From Campylorhamphus procurvoides (Eukaryota; Chordata; Aves; Passeriformes; Dendrocolaptidae), in assembly GCA_013396655.1 (NCBI GenBank), contig WBMV01008391.1, positions 682,001-746,000 on the forward strand: a stretch of 64,000 nucleotides of DNA, written 5' to 3'. The notes under the pieces are model-generated. The model searched no databases. It worked only from the letters and a program-made list of their open reading frames with translations, and had not been told where the DNA came from. The first letter of the stretch is position 1, and each line of letters opens with the position of its first letter. Position numbers and translations under genes: made by a program. Below are positions 11,997 through 25,092 of this stretch, piece after piece.

Positions 11997-13974
11997 CAAC
12001 CTCTTTAGACTAGAAGCATAAAACCCACAAAGATCGACTTTAAGAAACTTAACTCATGCTTCCCTGCTTATGAATCAGCCTAGTACCAAAGCAGACTATT
12101 TAATGGGGAATGACTCATGATAAATCTCTAAGAATTGACTTCACTCGCGTAGAAATGTGGATATAAGTGAGAGCTAGAAAACCCACAGACTGTCTGCATG
12201 CTTTAAAAATTGAATCAGCAGCCTCTGACAAGATGAAGGTATGTCATGAAATTTCAGGCCTTGTTCTGTAGCCTTGTGAATGGATTTCCTTCTCTACACC
12301 CCCTGAATATTAACTCCAAGATGCAAGCTAAATATCTGTAGCATGTGCCAGTTGAGTGAAGGGAAGAAGGAAAGGAGGATGCTTTCAGTTTTAGGATTTA
12401 TACTGCAACTCATTCTTTTCAAGGAATCAGATTCCCAGAGATGTTGTCTTCCTTGTCCCCGTCTGAGATTTCTCCCATTGGTGGGAGATCACATTAAGAG
12501 AAAAAGTTCTGCCTTGAATTAAACTCTTTCTAAATATTGTGAAATTCTGGTAGCAGCAGCTTGGATGTAAGCACCACTTTGGAAGAGTAAATACTGTTCT
12601 TTTATAAAGCACAGGATTGCACCAGTCTCAGAGGTGTGAAGGCTTTCAGGAAGCTGATCCTTACTGAAGCAGAATCAGCAGAATTTGCAGTCTTGCTTTC
12701 CTTTCAGGCAGTTTAACATTTATGGTACATGTATTTAATTTTAAATATTGCAAATCTAGTGAAACATATGAGGACTAGAGGCTAACAGAGTGTTTACAGT
12801 CTTAAATCCTTTGAGATTTTCCATAAGGATGTATTTTAGCAATGCTAAGAGTAAAATGCTCTGTTGAAACTGTGCCTAAATATATTTTGTGTTGGTTAAA
12901 AAGTATTTCATTTATGTGAAGAAATATACTTAGAGATACTCAAGTCTTTCACTTTCCTGAGACTGAAATTCCAAAATATAAGTACCTCTGCTCAGCTAAT
13001 TGGAGTAGGCTTTGTTTTAGCCTTTGTGCAAAGTTAATTTTTCTAGGAAAAACCTTTTAAAAACAGTGGTAGAATGTTGACTAGATATGTCTCCTGCTGC
13101 TCTGTGCTACTGTACTGATTTAAGCTCCTTTGAAAATGCCATGCTAGGGAACTTAGGTACCGATTTCCAATATTGATAAGGTAGGAGTGGACAAGACTTG
13201 CTGTAACACTGCCATAGACTAGAAATCTACAGGGAGCCTTGAAGCTCCTTTGAAAATATCAGCCTGCATCAGACTGCAATTTAACTCTCTAGATTTTTCC
13301 TGTGTTTTCTTATAGAATAATTAACATGGTGGTTATCTCATCTGCCTTCAGTCTATATGTCTGTCCTAGCTCTTATAATACACATGCTTTTCTATATTTG
13401 ACAATGTCATTTACCTTTATTGGTCAGTATAACAAATATGTAGGTAAAAAGTATCAAACTTGTTATCCCGTGGATGGGATCCCTCTTGTTTGACTATACA
13501 AATGAACAGCTGAAAATTTAAATATCTTCATTTGCCTAGTCTTCCTTTACTATCTATAGGAAGCAGAAGTATATTATTCTGTCTCCTTTCACTGTACATT
13601 TCAGGAAGAAATTTTTCACTCCTTTTAAGGGCTTCTTTCTTTCTGTTGTAGATAACTCCACTGCCAGCTTAATTTTAGCATCTATCCGATGTGATATATG
13701 CATAGTTGTTCTTCCCTAACTCTTGCTGCAATATCCTTTCCCCTTTTAATGATGGATTTTCTTCCTCTTGTCTCTGGCAAGAGCCTTTTTTCTGTTTACA
13801 GAGCTTGCCAAACATATTTTAATGTAATCTGTCTTGTAAAGAGGGGTCTTGTCAATAGGAAAGCACTTTGCCTAGGATAGACTCTTGTAAACCAAATGAA
13901 ACTGTGAGGTTCTTTCCAGCTGCCAACCACTTGAAATTTCAGGTTCAAAAGCAGCACTTTTATTTTCAAGAATG
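11997..13974. other. unique sequence with a possible ancient repeat
   Basis: AT-rich and mostly unrecognised. Two copies of a 16-mer lie near 13.1-13.3 kb (listed separately). No gene is supported. Confidence 0.4.
13122..13257. repeat. pair of 16-bp direct repeats, possible ancient amniote repeat relic
   Basis: aagctcctttgaaaat occurs exactly at 13122-13137 and 13242-13257, 120 bp apart, with aacttaggtaccgatttcc between. The phrases tttgaaaat and cttaggt resemble old dispersed repeats of amniote genomes. That assignment is from memory and weak. The direct repeat itself is certain. Confidence 0.35.
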
Positions 13975-15282
13975 GTAAGAAGAAAACTACAGGCCTGTCA
14001 GTCTCACTTCAGTGCTTGGTAAAATCATGAAAAAGATTATTCTGGCAGGCGTTGAAGAACACCTGGAGGACAATGCAGTCATCATTGGAAATTGTCATTT
14101 CCTTCTACAACAAAGTAGCCCACCTAGCTGATTTAGGAAAGCCAGTCAATGTAATTCTTGTGGACTTCAGCAGAACTTTTGATACTGTCTCTCACACTAT
14201 CCTTCTGAACAAAATGTCCAGCAGAGAGGTGGATAGCCATGTTACATGGTGGATGAGCACCTGACTCACAAATCTGGCACAAGGAGTTATGGTTGATGAC
14301 TGGTCACTGCAGGGATCCATCCTCAGACCAGTTCTCTTCAGTATCTTTGACAAAGGACTGGAAGAAATACTAAGTAAGTTTGCTGACTCCTCCCACATTG
14401 GGAGGAGTTGTCTACTCTCTCGAGGGCAGAGAGGCCCTGCAAAGAGACCTCAATAAGTTAGAGGGATGGAAAATCACCAACCATATGAAGTTCAACAAGG
14501 GCAAGTGCTGGATTTTGCACATGGGGCAGGGCAACCCTTGTTGTGTGTCTAGACTAGGGAACAAGAGGCTGGAGAGCAGCACTGTGGAAAGGGACCTGGG
14601 GGTCCTGGTCGATGACAAGTTGAGTCTGAGTCAGCAGTGCCCTGGCAGCCAGGAGGGCCAACCCTGTCCTGGGGGGCATCAGGCAAAGCATTGCCAGCCG
14701 GGCAAGGGAGGGGATTGTCCCACTCTGCTCTGCACTGGGTACCATGTGCAGTTTTGGTCACCACAATATAAAAAAGACATTAAGATCTTAGAGAGAGTCC
14801 AAAGGAGCGCCATGAAGATGGTGAAGGGTCTGGAGGGCAAGCTGTATGAGGGATGGTTGAGGTCACTTGGTCTGTTCAGCCTGTAGAAGACAAGACTGAG
14901 GGGAGGCCTCACTGCGGTTATAACTTCCCCATGAGGGGAAGAGGAGCGGCAGGCACTGATCTCTTCTCTGTGGTGACCAGCAACAGGACCCGAGGAAACA
15001 GGATGAAGCTGAGTTGGTGGAGGTTTAGTTTGGATAGTAGAAGAAGGTTCCTCCCCCAGAGGGTGGTTGGGCAGTGGAACAAGCTCCCTAGGGAAGTGAT
15101 CACAGCACCAAGCTTGACAAGAGTTCAAGAAGCATTTGGAGAATGCTTTTAGGTACATGGTGTGATACTTGGGAAGTCCTGCACAGGGCCAGAAGTTGGA
15201 ATCCAGGATCCTGATAGGTCCCTTCCAACTCAGCATATTCCATGATTCTATAATTCCATGATTCTATGGTTCTATAAATTAT
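13975..15282 (+). mobile_element. CR1 LINE with broken reverse-transcriptase ORF2
   Basis: A long + strand CR1 reaching a full 3' end (gattctataattccatgatt and on). ORF2 starts within the RT domain: palm motif A is readable as VDFSRTFDTVSH at 14160-14195. The later catalytic motif is destroyed: after FAD (about 14379-14387) the second aspartate codon is replaced by TCC and the frame shifts. A new frame then reads [17 protein letters not shown] (14380-14886). A segment near 14080 is also deleted relative to the family, and the C-terminal tail and 3' UTR follow. The element is dead. Confidence 0.95.
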
Positions 15283-16046
15283 TCAAAGGCATAAGAGATC
15301 ACAATTCCTCAACCAACAGAAAACTTTGTTTCTTGGCAACAGGTTATTGATAACTGCTGCTCTGTCTGATGATTTCTTTGTCATATGCAGAGATTGTATT
15401 CCTATATTGTGTAAATGATTAAAATACATTAAAAGTCAATGACCTGACCCTAGATTGTAGGACTTTTTAGACATATATTCCACATGTTAAAGCTTTATGG
15501 AAAATCATGTCCAAGACAGTATTCTTGATCATCATTTCAAGGTGTTTGTTCCTCTTAAAGGAAACCAAACAGTTCTGCAACTTGACTTCTCTGAAGTCTG
15601 ATGCCAGGAACAGTTCTCCATAGACAGTAAGGAGCTGGATTAGCAAGCAACCAGAAAAGATGTAATAGTGTTTCCTAATGGTACTCTTGAATCAAATCAC
15701 AGGCTATTAGGTTAGAAATTAAAGCAATATAGGTAGGAATATAGAAGGAATATGTAAGAATATATAGAAATATGTTTAGTAATTACTATATTGTGGGGGG
15801 TGGCAGGATAGAACAAACTAAAACCGAGAGCGATACTGTGAATCACTCCTTTGTGCTACTTTAGACCTTTGCTATGTAAATAATATGATTAATTTTTTCT
15901 GTAGGAAAAGAAGAATTAGTATTATTGGCAGTAGTTGAAAGCCTAGTAAAGTGTGATGGCAGTAAAAGTGCTGTGATGGTGAAGGAACTGTCATTTTCAA
16001 GAATCTACCTGTTTGTTCATAGACTGACTTGGCCAGTCATTTCAGC

Positions 16047-16075
16047 CTCACTGCTGCTGTAATAACAGCAGTGAG
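16047..16075. repeat. short perfect hairpin
   Basis: ctcactgctg and cagcagtgag are perfect 10-bp inverted arms around a 9-nt loop (ctgtaataa). An alternative fold pairs ctgctgt with acagcag around a 4-nt loop. It is too short for a microRNA precursor by itself. Confidence 0.75.
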
Positions 16076-18277
16076 ATGTATTTGTAAAGAGGACTGAGCG
16101 CACCGTGGAGCACCTGAAATGCAGTACCATGAAGCAGGCCCTAGAGTGGATAGGCGGCACACTTTAATCCAGGACCCTTTCCATTTCTTATTTATATCAG
16201 CACATGTGAATGCTGAGAAGACAGTTATAAAGAGTTCCTAGTATCAGTATTATTTTCTAAGGTTTCAAAAAACTTTTGGTCTTTGCCTGTTACTGCTTCC
16301 ATCATGTGTACATTACTGATTACTCTTCTACTTGTAGATCTAGAAAATTATTTTCAGAAACTGGCCTTGCCAAGGACAGCCTTTTGAGAAACATACATTT
16401 GATTATAGTAGTATCATAAATATCATAAAGGATAATAATGAAAATCATACAGAGAACCCTTCTAGACCATCCGTCAAGTCAAAAGTTTAAACCACTCCTG
16501 ACTGGTGAATGTTCAATTGATATTCAAATTTCCACTTGAATGCATAAAAATTGGAAAGAAATGAGCAATTATGTTCTCTTCAACAGAATATTTACATACA
16601 CACTCACACAGAGAATATATATAAAATATCACAATAGCAGCATAAAGCTTCTTAATCACCTTAAATTATAGATTTATTTATGCATGGTACTTTTCCTATG
16701 TGAAGATGGATTAGAAATAATATTATACCTAATTTAAATAAAGGCATTCTTTAACGTGTTTCTTCCATCTCTAATTGCCATGAGTAAGTATTTTAGGTGG
16801 CCCAGACTTTTGCAAATAATAAGTAGCAGATAACTTATTTAGTTAAAAGTTGTGACTAATTAATTTTCAGCACTGGAAATAAGTATTACAAACTAAAGCA
16901 CAATATTGTCTAAAGATAGTATATATGTATGTGATTTTAATTTTGTTACAGTTGAGGGTCTTTTGGAGTATGATTCTCACAAAATATACCCCTGTATATA
17001 AACATAATCTACACAAAAAAAACTTCACAAGTCCCATCTTTATGTTACATTTTTTATATATAGACGTACATGTCATCTTCTTGATTAAAACATTCCATGG
17101 AATTGGTTCCTAAAATCTGTATTCTTTCCAAATAAGGCTTGCAAAAGGCTGTTAACTCAAAAGTTTGCTCAATGCACTTGATTTTTATATTTGCTTTTAA
17201 GAAATCAGTTTGGTCATTTAGTATTAGCGTTTAGTAGAGCAAAACAAAAAGCACCCTTCAGTTTTGTAATACTGGTGAGCAGATGGTTGCCAGAGCAGGG
17301 TGTGAAGCCACCAGAAGGCACCAGAACTCTCTCACTCTTTCCAGAATCAGAATTATTTTGAATCCCGTCACCAAACACAGACAGCACAGAGGATGCAGAA
17401 GAGACTCTCCAGAAAACTATGGTCAAACACCTGTGGGGATGAATTTCAGAACAGGCTTTTGAAACAAAGCAATTTAATTTAGGGAAGAAATAGGTACACT
17501 TACTGGATATTAGAAAGATTGAAGGTCATTCAGGTGAGAACATTCTGTACATTTTGAAAAAACCCCTAGAATCCTTGATTAGTAAAATATGTACTCTGGC
17601 TTACGAGTTAGATGTTTACATTTAAACTTCATCTTGGTGGTATGTTTAGTAACTATAACAAAGTGATTTCTTGGCACTAATTTGGCATTCACTCTGATAG
17701 TTTGGCTAAATGTATGTTAATAAAAATATTTATTCTTTGGTACAAGTGAACTTTTGGAAAGTTATTTTTAGACCAGGTAATGATATGATAGCTACACAAC
17801 TACACATGCAGCTGTTTGCTGTTTTGAATGTCAATAAACCTGTCAACATGTCACATTTTTCCCCATCTCAATTTGCAGATGTGTTTTTCAAGCAGAGATG
17901 GTCTGTCATATTTATCTGTAGTGGAACCTGAAACTCAGTGAATGAGCACTGTTACACACAGAAGACCTAAACACAAGTGAGACATAAAAAGAAAGCAATA
18001 CTTGAAAATCAAAAACTCGATTATTAATTTGGATAGAAGAAAAGTATGAAGTGTGAATGTCAGCCGAAACCAAACAGACGAACACATCAAGCCTAAACAT
18101 TTTACTTAATTGCTTCAAGGTCCAAAAGAAGAATCAGACTTAAGCAGCAGTCAGCTGCCCTGTTCTCTCTCCACTTAGTGAAACAGTATGATCTCAAATG
18201 TTGAACAACCCACGATACTGAGACTTGGGTGTGTTTGAGTTCACAGCAAGTTTTCTCAAGAAGGGCTGCAACCTTAC

Positions 18278-18447
18278 TGTTACAGAGGCAGAATTTAGTT
18301 GCTGAATTTGAGGAGGATAATCATTGAAGACCCTTGCTGAGTTGCTCAGATGTGCTACCATCTCTGCCTGTAGGGCCAGTGCTTTGTTAGCTGGTGCTGT
18401 AGATGTTTCCTCTGTTAGTAATGGAAGTTTTCTCACCTCTTCCTCTC
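18278..18447 (-). other. candidate exon, unknown product
   Basis: On the - strand a pyrimidine-rich tract ending gcactcag precedes 18447, and a donor-like GTAAGG follows 18278. The segment between stays open in one frame (two leading bases plus 56 codons). Its composition is protein-like, with stretches such as LPLLTEETSTAPANKALALQ and LSNSARVFNDYPPQIQQL. The frame stays open to a stop at about 18194, so a terminal exon is also possible. I recognise no family and found no phase-compatible partner. Chance is a serious alternative. Confidence 0.2.
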
Positions 18448-18612
18448 CTGAGTGCAAACCAACATGGGTAGGTGTGGCAAGGCTTAGACTTTTCATATCA
18501 AACCTTCACAGTTAGAATTATTAATGGGGATTTTAATAGCCACACTCCTATGGAATTCATTTTGTTTGGCTTCCATTTCTTTCAATAGACATTACATTGT
18601 AAAGTCGTTTGC

Positions 18613-18631
18613 TTTTTTTTTTTTTTTTTTT
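18613..18631. repeat. poly-T run (19 T)
   Basis: An uninterrupted T homopolymer. No adjacent retrocopy was recognised on the - strand. Confidence 0.9.
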
Positions 18632-19907
18632 AAGGCACTGATTTTCCTGTTAATGCAGTTGTGAAACCTGGAACACAAAAAGGAAGAAGTTGTGACTTTA
18701 TGAATAGATAAGAAAGAATTGTATGCTGTATGTCATTCATGGTACCACTGTCAAATCAAATTTTCCCTAGACTGTCCTTTCACATCACACCAGAGGAAGA
18801 CTGGAGCAATGCAAAAAAAACACAGTTCTCTTTGACAGCCCTGGTGAGAAGATACAGCTTTGTTCATATTTCTGGGCTAATACTTTTCAGCTTCTTCTGC
18901 TGATGTAACTAAATTTCAAAGAATAAAATCTAAGGAAATCATATCAGAATAAAAGTAGAACGTGTGCTCACTTTGTATCTGCTAAAAGAGCAAATACTCA
19001 CTAGCGTGACCAGTAGGACTAGTGATGACATTTTTACACACCATCCAGACTTTAATCTGCAAAGCAGTGTGAGTAACATGAATTCAGACATTGGAAAAGG
19101 AATACAGATTTTTCATTGCTCTCCCTGTATGCTCCCCCTCCCTCCTATGAAGTTAGCAGGAGGATAGCAGATAACAATCAAACAGTCTTTGCAGTACCAG
19201 GCAGCACAGAGATCTCCAGGCTGGAACCGGTTTCTTTGAAGTAAACAAAAGCACTGCAATTTGTACTGGCTGAAAAGCTGCATTTCAGTCAGGCCAAGTA
19301 GCTCAGGAATCTACACCACAACAACTTCCCAGTGGAATTCTGCTTCTTCCAGAATTAAATGTGAGATGAATTAATTTTGATAGATCTGGTTTGGGGAATC
19401 ATCTACATTTGAAGTAGATGGAGAACAAGAAGCAGAAGCAGAGCTTCAGAAAGCTAAATTAGGTGTCCAGTGGGCTGCTTGAGAAATTAAAGGATAATTA
19501 AATTAAGCTTAGCTCTGTTTCATACTATTTGCAAATAATTTGAATAAAGCAAATACATACAAATTACTGTTTCATTGCATGTTACATTGAGATATTGCTT
19601 CTTAAACTTTCCCTTCATTGCATTCTGCTTAGTATGTTGCCACTTACATTTACAATAATATTGCATCATGCTCGGAATTAGAGAATTAGAAATGTTTTAT
19701 GCCATAATGAATATTTGCAAATATTTATAAATAATGTCTGAAGGGTTTGCAATGACCAAATATCTCTGTTAATAGCATGACGTGAATTTGAAAGAAGCCT
19801 ATTTAAAGGACAGTTGAAGTGAAACATTATATCTTACTACATCATACTACAAATATTTCCACTGTGAATGCTATTTTTGCTGCTCTATCTTTAATAAATG
19901 AAACATC

Positions 19908-20362
19908 CATAGAATCATATAATGATTTGTCTTGGAAGGGACCTTAAAGATCATCTAGTTCCAACTGCTCTGCCACTGCCAAGTTGCTCAAAGCCCTATC
20001 CAACCTGGCCTTGAACACTTCTAGGGATGGGGCATCCACAGCTTCTCTGGACAACCTGTGTGGTGCCTCCCCATCCTCACAGTAACAAATTTCTTCTTAA
20101 TATCTAACTTAAACCTACCTTCTTTCAAAGTTATTACTCCCTGTCCTATCATTACATGCCCTTGTAAAAAGTCCCCATGCAGCTCTCTTTTAACCCTAAC
20201 CCCCTTTACATACTGGAAGGCTCTCCCCAAAGGGTCTCCCCAAAGCCTTTTCTTCTCCTGACTTAAAAGCCCCAACTTTCTTAGCATGTCTTCGTAGGAG
20301 AGATGTTGCAGCCCTTTGATCATCTTAATGGCCCTCATCTGGACTCCTTCCAACAATTCCAT
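19908..20362 (-). mobile_element. CR1 LINE, ORF2 tail plus 3' UTR
   Basis: Reverse-orientation CR1 with its 3' end at about 19908 (catagaatcatataatg) and a well preserved 3' UTR (ttggaagggaccttaaagat, ctcacagtaacaaatttctt). The ORF2 tail reads on the - strand as MLRKLGLLSQEKKRLWGD and MIKGLQHLSYED (20021-20362). It is truncated at the 5' side. Confidence 0.93.
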
Positions 20363-20763
20363 TCATAATTGTTTTTATGCTTAAATGAACTACCTCAAAA
20401 TAAGCATTATATTACAGAACAACCAATATCACATCACTTTTTCTTCAGGTTCAATTTAAAAAAGTGTGCCTCTGTACACACAAAGAGACATGCTTCCCTA
20501 TTAACAGCTTTAAGTTGTTTGCCTCTATTTAGTATACCACCGAATGTGATTTAATGAATAGTGACTGAAAAGTAGACTTCCAGGGATGTGCCACTGTCAA
20601 CACATTCTGTCTCTCTGACATGTTGTCGTTGGTGATCATGCCTGCCTTGAATGAATATGTCTTATATTCCTTTCTGACACATAATTACTGATCTGACATG
20701 CAATGTTAACAGAAAAACTCAACACATAACAAGTAAAAAATGATGGGACTTGTGTTAGTTCCT

Positions 20764-20780
20764 GCCATGCCATGCCATGC
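20764..20780. repeat. short GCCAT pentamer repeat
   Basis: Three perfect GCCAT units plus a partial unit. Confidence 0.9.
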
Positions 20781-22882
20781 ACTCTAGTTCCTTTTCCTGA
20801 CTCCTCAGTTGTCAGCACTGCTGATTTCTTCTAAATTAAATTATGAAGTATTTGACATATGAAACATGAGCCTACTATCTGAAACGAACTGAAGTCCTGT
20901 ATAAATTATAGATCTGATCTGAAGTAGGGAGACATCAAATAGCTGGGGATAGTAATGCATTTCTGTGGTTTATTGGATTGCTGGGTATGTATCCACATGA
21001 GAATTCCTAGAGCTGGAAAGCATCTGTCGAAGTCAAAAGCAAATATCCATTTTTTTTTTCCAAGTGAAATCAACTTTAAGTTTAATACGGAAATGGTTTC
21101 ATATTCTAAGATACATCTATTACATTGCGCTATCCTGTCACCAGGGAGCAAAGCCACTAACCACTAATCAGCTGGAATATAGTCAGATTGATGTCTGAAG
21201 AGAAAAAAGAAACCTGCACAGTTTCAGTCAGAATATTTGCCTATAGAAATTTCAGATTTCCGTGTTTTCATTTATTCATTTGTGCATCTTCAGGAAAAAA
21301 ACAGCAGTTCTATAACAATGTCCACAACTCCAACAGGCCTACTGTCCACAAGATTGACACCCAGAATTGTGTCATTAATTAAAAAATATGAATCCTTACT
21401 ATGTAGAACTCTGGTTTTCAAAAAGTAGAAATTACTTGAGAAAAAAGCCAGAACTCAGTAAATATACCACAGTGTAATCATTCTGACTTCGATAATTAGT
21501 CTTTCCTTAGGGCAGTCATATCTTTGACCATTATGTCAAATATGTAATTATGGAATTATTTTTAAATTATCAAAGCCATTTAGCTCTGAAGAAAAAAACA
21601 ATTTTAAAACTTGCTTTTCTAGTTGAGTGAAAATCAACTGTTCAAGTCCAGTGTTTTGATCAATCAACATTCCAGACAAGGATTTTCCATCCTAGAAGGC
21701 AAAAATTGCATTTTTGAATCAATATTTAATTGGAATATGAATTCTATTTAAATGAACTGAACTTTCACAAATCATATCAGATTAGTAGATTCTCAGTAGC
21801 TGAGAAATTGATTTCTCTGAAAAAAATTATTTGCAATGAATTTATGGAGAGCTTTTTATTTTAATACTTGTTAACATATGTTTTAAGAGCCCTGAAGATA
21901 ATATGGAAGAGAGCAAACTGATCTCACACAGCTTTCAGTGAGATTGCTCCATCATCAGCAATGAAATATCCCTGATATACACCAAAGCAAGAAATGAACC
22001 AGGGCAGATTTTCGAAGTCCTTCATTGCTCATCATTGACCTCTCAGTGCTTCTGTTCCTGCTTGCCTAATTAAGTGTCTGCTACCAGAATAAGCTCAAAA
22101 GCCTTGTATTTTTTGCTTTATGTTCAAGATTTTCATCCTCAGGTTTCTGACTTGATCCTCTCTGTATATCCGGTTTTATTTCACCTTATTGTTTAACACA
22201 CCCATACTGGTTTTGTCTGACAAAGACTGTAAGATGCTTGGTCAGAATGAAGATGAAAATTAGAAAGTAGAAATCCTAGAAAGTGAAGATAATGGATTTA
22301 GACAAAGTCAGAACAGCTATTAAGAAGGAAAAAAGGAAAAACAGGAAATTTAAAGAGAAAAGAAAAAAGAGAAAGAAAAAAACAGTACAAAATCTTCTAA
22401 GATATTCACTCAAGCCTAATCTAACACTCTGGATTTCTAGTGCATATCTGTGCATTCAGGACAAGATACAATGCAGACAGCTAATGAATGCGACTACCTT
22501 TTCTTTTCTCGTGTGATGCTTTGACAGTCAAATGAAAGTGTGGGCAGTTTTCATTCAGTGTGACCCTGGCTGTATCCATATGTGTACTCAGGCCCTCTCA
22601 TTTCAGTGAGGGACATTAAAGGTTTTGGGAGGAGATCTAAGTGTATTTTATATTATTCATAAAATCATCTCAAAAATTGAAAAAGAAAATAATGTCAGAA
22701 TATCTTCAAATTTTTTTGCAATTGTAGGTTTAACTTTTTTTTAACACCTTCTTATGAAGATTGACCATGCTTTTGTTTTATTTTATGTTTTGCTGTATTT
22801 TATAAGCTGCAGGAGTATAAAATATTTATTAGGTCATTTCAACATAAAAGATAGAAACCACCTAATATAGACCCAAATGCCT

Positions 22883-22980
22883 TGTTTTCTTTTTTCTGTT
22901 GTTGTTGTTGGGGGTTTTTTTGGTTTTTGTTTGGTTTTTGTTTGTTGGTATTTCGTGGGAGTTTTTTGTTTGTCTTCTGT
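22883..22980. repeat. GT/T-rich low-complexity tract
   Basis: A run of GTT and GTTT-like units broken by T homopolymers; apparent Phe/Gly/Val-rich frames across it are artefacts of composition. Confidence 0.85.
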
Positions 22981-24399
22981 TCTGTTTATGAATATAGAAA
23001 ACCTTGTGATTCAAACGGTGGTGGATTCTGTTTACAGCAAGTGTTCTGCACAGCTGTGCAAGAAATAGGAATCACAGAAAAAAGGTTTGTGTCTTGAATT
23101 CTGTGGAATGTTTCCTGGAATTCCTTTTTCATCTCCTGACCATCTGACCCACAGAATTTCACAGAACAAAATAAGCAAAGTGACTTTACAAATTGTAACA
23201 CACTCTCTTCCTCATATTTTGAATCACAAAGAGAAGAATGGTTTCTTCTTTTAAAATACAGAATTATTAACAAATCAGTAGATATTGTCACCAAAGTCTG
23301 GTTAATATTATTCTGTATATATTGAATAAATATGAAGCCAGAAACTGTACCCCTTGGCAATATCTGGTTTGAATCACAGTTCTGGATTCAAACACAAGAA
23401 ATCACAGAAATTAGGGACTGCCAGAAGTAAGCTGAGTATGGTCTTTTTATTCTTGAACTTAAGTCCCGTATAAATAGCACTGTGCTTGGGCTTCACTAAT
23501 CTGGCTGAAATGGAAATGAATGTAATGTGTAGTAAAGCATGTACTATATAGTAAGATCTGAATCTTTCTCTGACACAAAATGATTTAAAACATCTTAGTG
23601 AGAAATGGAGGTTTAAGCAAACACACCCCATCATGAGAAAAAGAATCTGTAAATAGCCTGTAGAAATAAAATCAATATATATAAATAGAAGTACTGCGTA
23701 ATACTTTAAACAAATATTTCTTTGAAAACTGATTGTACTGAATGGCTCATGAATGTTTGTAGTTTGCGATTTACTGATTGGCCGTTGTTAAACCCTGTGC
23801 ATTTGGTTTCAGTGGCCCTTTCATCACCTCTATCTTGTATCCTGTAGGTACAGTCCAGTGTTTATTCTGGATATACAATATGATAAAACATTTGTGACAT
23901 ATAGTCCAAACATCCCATGAAAGATAATCTTTTTAGATTGTGGTAGGTCATTTTTCTGCCATGTATTGTGATTCAGACTTACAAATGAAGAATGTGAAAC
24001 AGTGTGTGAATGTACTGAGACTACAAAGAAGTATCTTTGCAATAATATATGCCATGGAAGGTTCCAGGAACTTTGAGAAATTGCCTGAATTCAGCTGTCT
24101 TCACAATTTTGGGGTTAGGAGGGTGAAGTCTGGAGCGTAAAAGAGGATTTTTCTTTTTACTTGTTTTTAGAAACGAGATAGATTTTCAGGACAGTGAAAA
24201 AAAAAGGTTAAAATTTTCATAAGTAATTTTTTTGTCTCATATTGTTCCTCCTGTATTCTAAACCAAGCATTTTAGCACTGATCTCAAAGAGTGCTTAGTC
24301 AAATAACATATATGTACTTTTGAATATTGTCTTTTAGATGATTCAAGAAACAGTTGCTAAATGTTAGAAGTAATTTAGAGGATAGAGAACTCCTGTAAA

Positions 24400-25092
24400 A
24401 TATTGTGGTCCATCTAGGAAAGCATAGGTCAGCAAAATCAAGAGAAATGGATCATCTTGGGGTGCTGGTGGATGAGAAGCTTGACATGACCTGGCAACGT
24501 GTGTTTGCATCCCAGAAAGCCAGCCATGTCCTGGGTTGCATTAAAAATAGTGTGTCCAGCAAGTTGAGGGCAATGATTCTTTTCCGTGCTTCACCCACCT
24601 GGAGTAATGCATGTGGGTCTGAGGCCCCCAACATAAGAAGGCTGTGTACCTATTGGAGTGAGTCCAGAGGAGGGCTGCAAAGATGATCAGAGGGATTGAA
24701 TATCTTTTCTATGAGGAAAAGCTGAAAGAGTTGGGGCTGTTCAGCCTAGGGAAGACAAGGCTCCAAGGAGATCTTGCAGCAGGCTTTGAGTTCCTAAACC
24801 TTTGAGTTAACCAGGGCACGTTGTGATAAGACAAGGGGTAATGGCTTTAAACTAACAGAGGGTGGGTTTAGATATAAGGAAGGAATTGTTTACTGTGAGG
24901 GTGGTGAGATACTGGCACAGGTTGCCCAGAGAAGCTGTGGATATCCTGTCCCTGGAAGAGTTCATGGTCAGGTTAGATGGTGCTTTGAGCAACCTGGTCT
25001 AGTGGAAGGTGTCCCTGTACGTGTAAGGAGAGTTGGAACCAGATGATCTTAAAGGTTCCTTGCAATCTCAACCATTCTATGAATCTGCGATG
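24400..25092 (+). mobile_element. CR1 LINE, ORF2 C-terminus plus 3' UTR
   Basis: The RT C-terminal region is readable as [13 protein letters not shown] (24405-24686), with [13 protein letters not shown] and a frameshift before the [17 protein letters not shown] segment. The 3' UTR follows (caacctggtctagtggaagg and accattctatgaatctg). Several frameshifts and stops mark decay. It is 5'-truncated. Confidence 0.94.

Larger units (their letters stand above)
15283..19907. other. unique AT-rich sequence
   Basis: The longest repeat-poor stretch in the first third. It holds a small hairpin at 16047-16075, a poly-T run at 18613-18631 and a candidate - strand exon at 18278-18447, listed separately. Nothing else was recognised. 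Confidence 0.4.
20363..24399. other. unique AT-rich sequence
   Basis: No gene or element is recognised apart from short simple repeats at 20764-20780 and 22883-22980. The - frame at 22986-23360 (124 codons) lacks good flanking splice sites and is treated as chance. Confidence 0.4.

Noticed and set aside
14679..15236. 185-codon open frame on the - strand
   Set aside because: Exactly antisense to the ORF2 tail and 3' UTR of the + strand CR1. Other CR1 copies show the same mirrored openness.
22283..22516. Lysine-rich 77-codon frame
   Set aside because: Caused by an A-rich tract, not coding composition.
22986..23360. 124-codon - strand frame
   Set aside because: Has no good acceptor or donor and begins in low-complexity T/G-rich DNA. 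Within chance expectation for 64 kb of AT-rich sequence.
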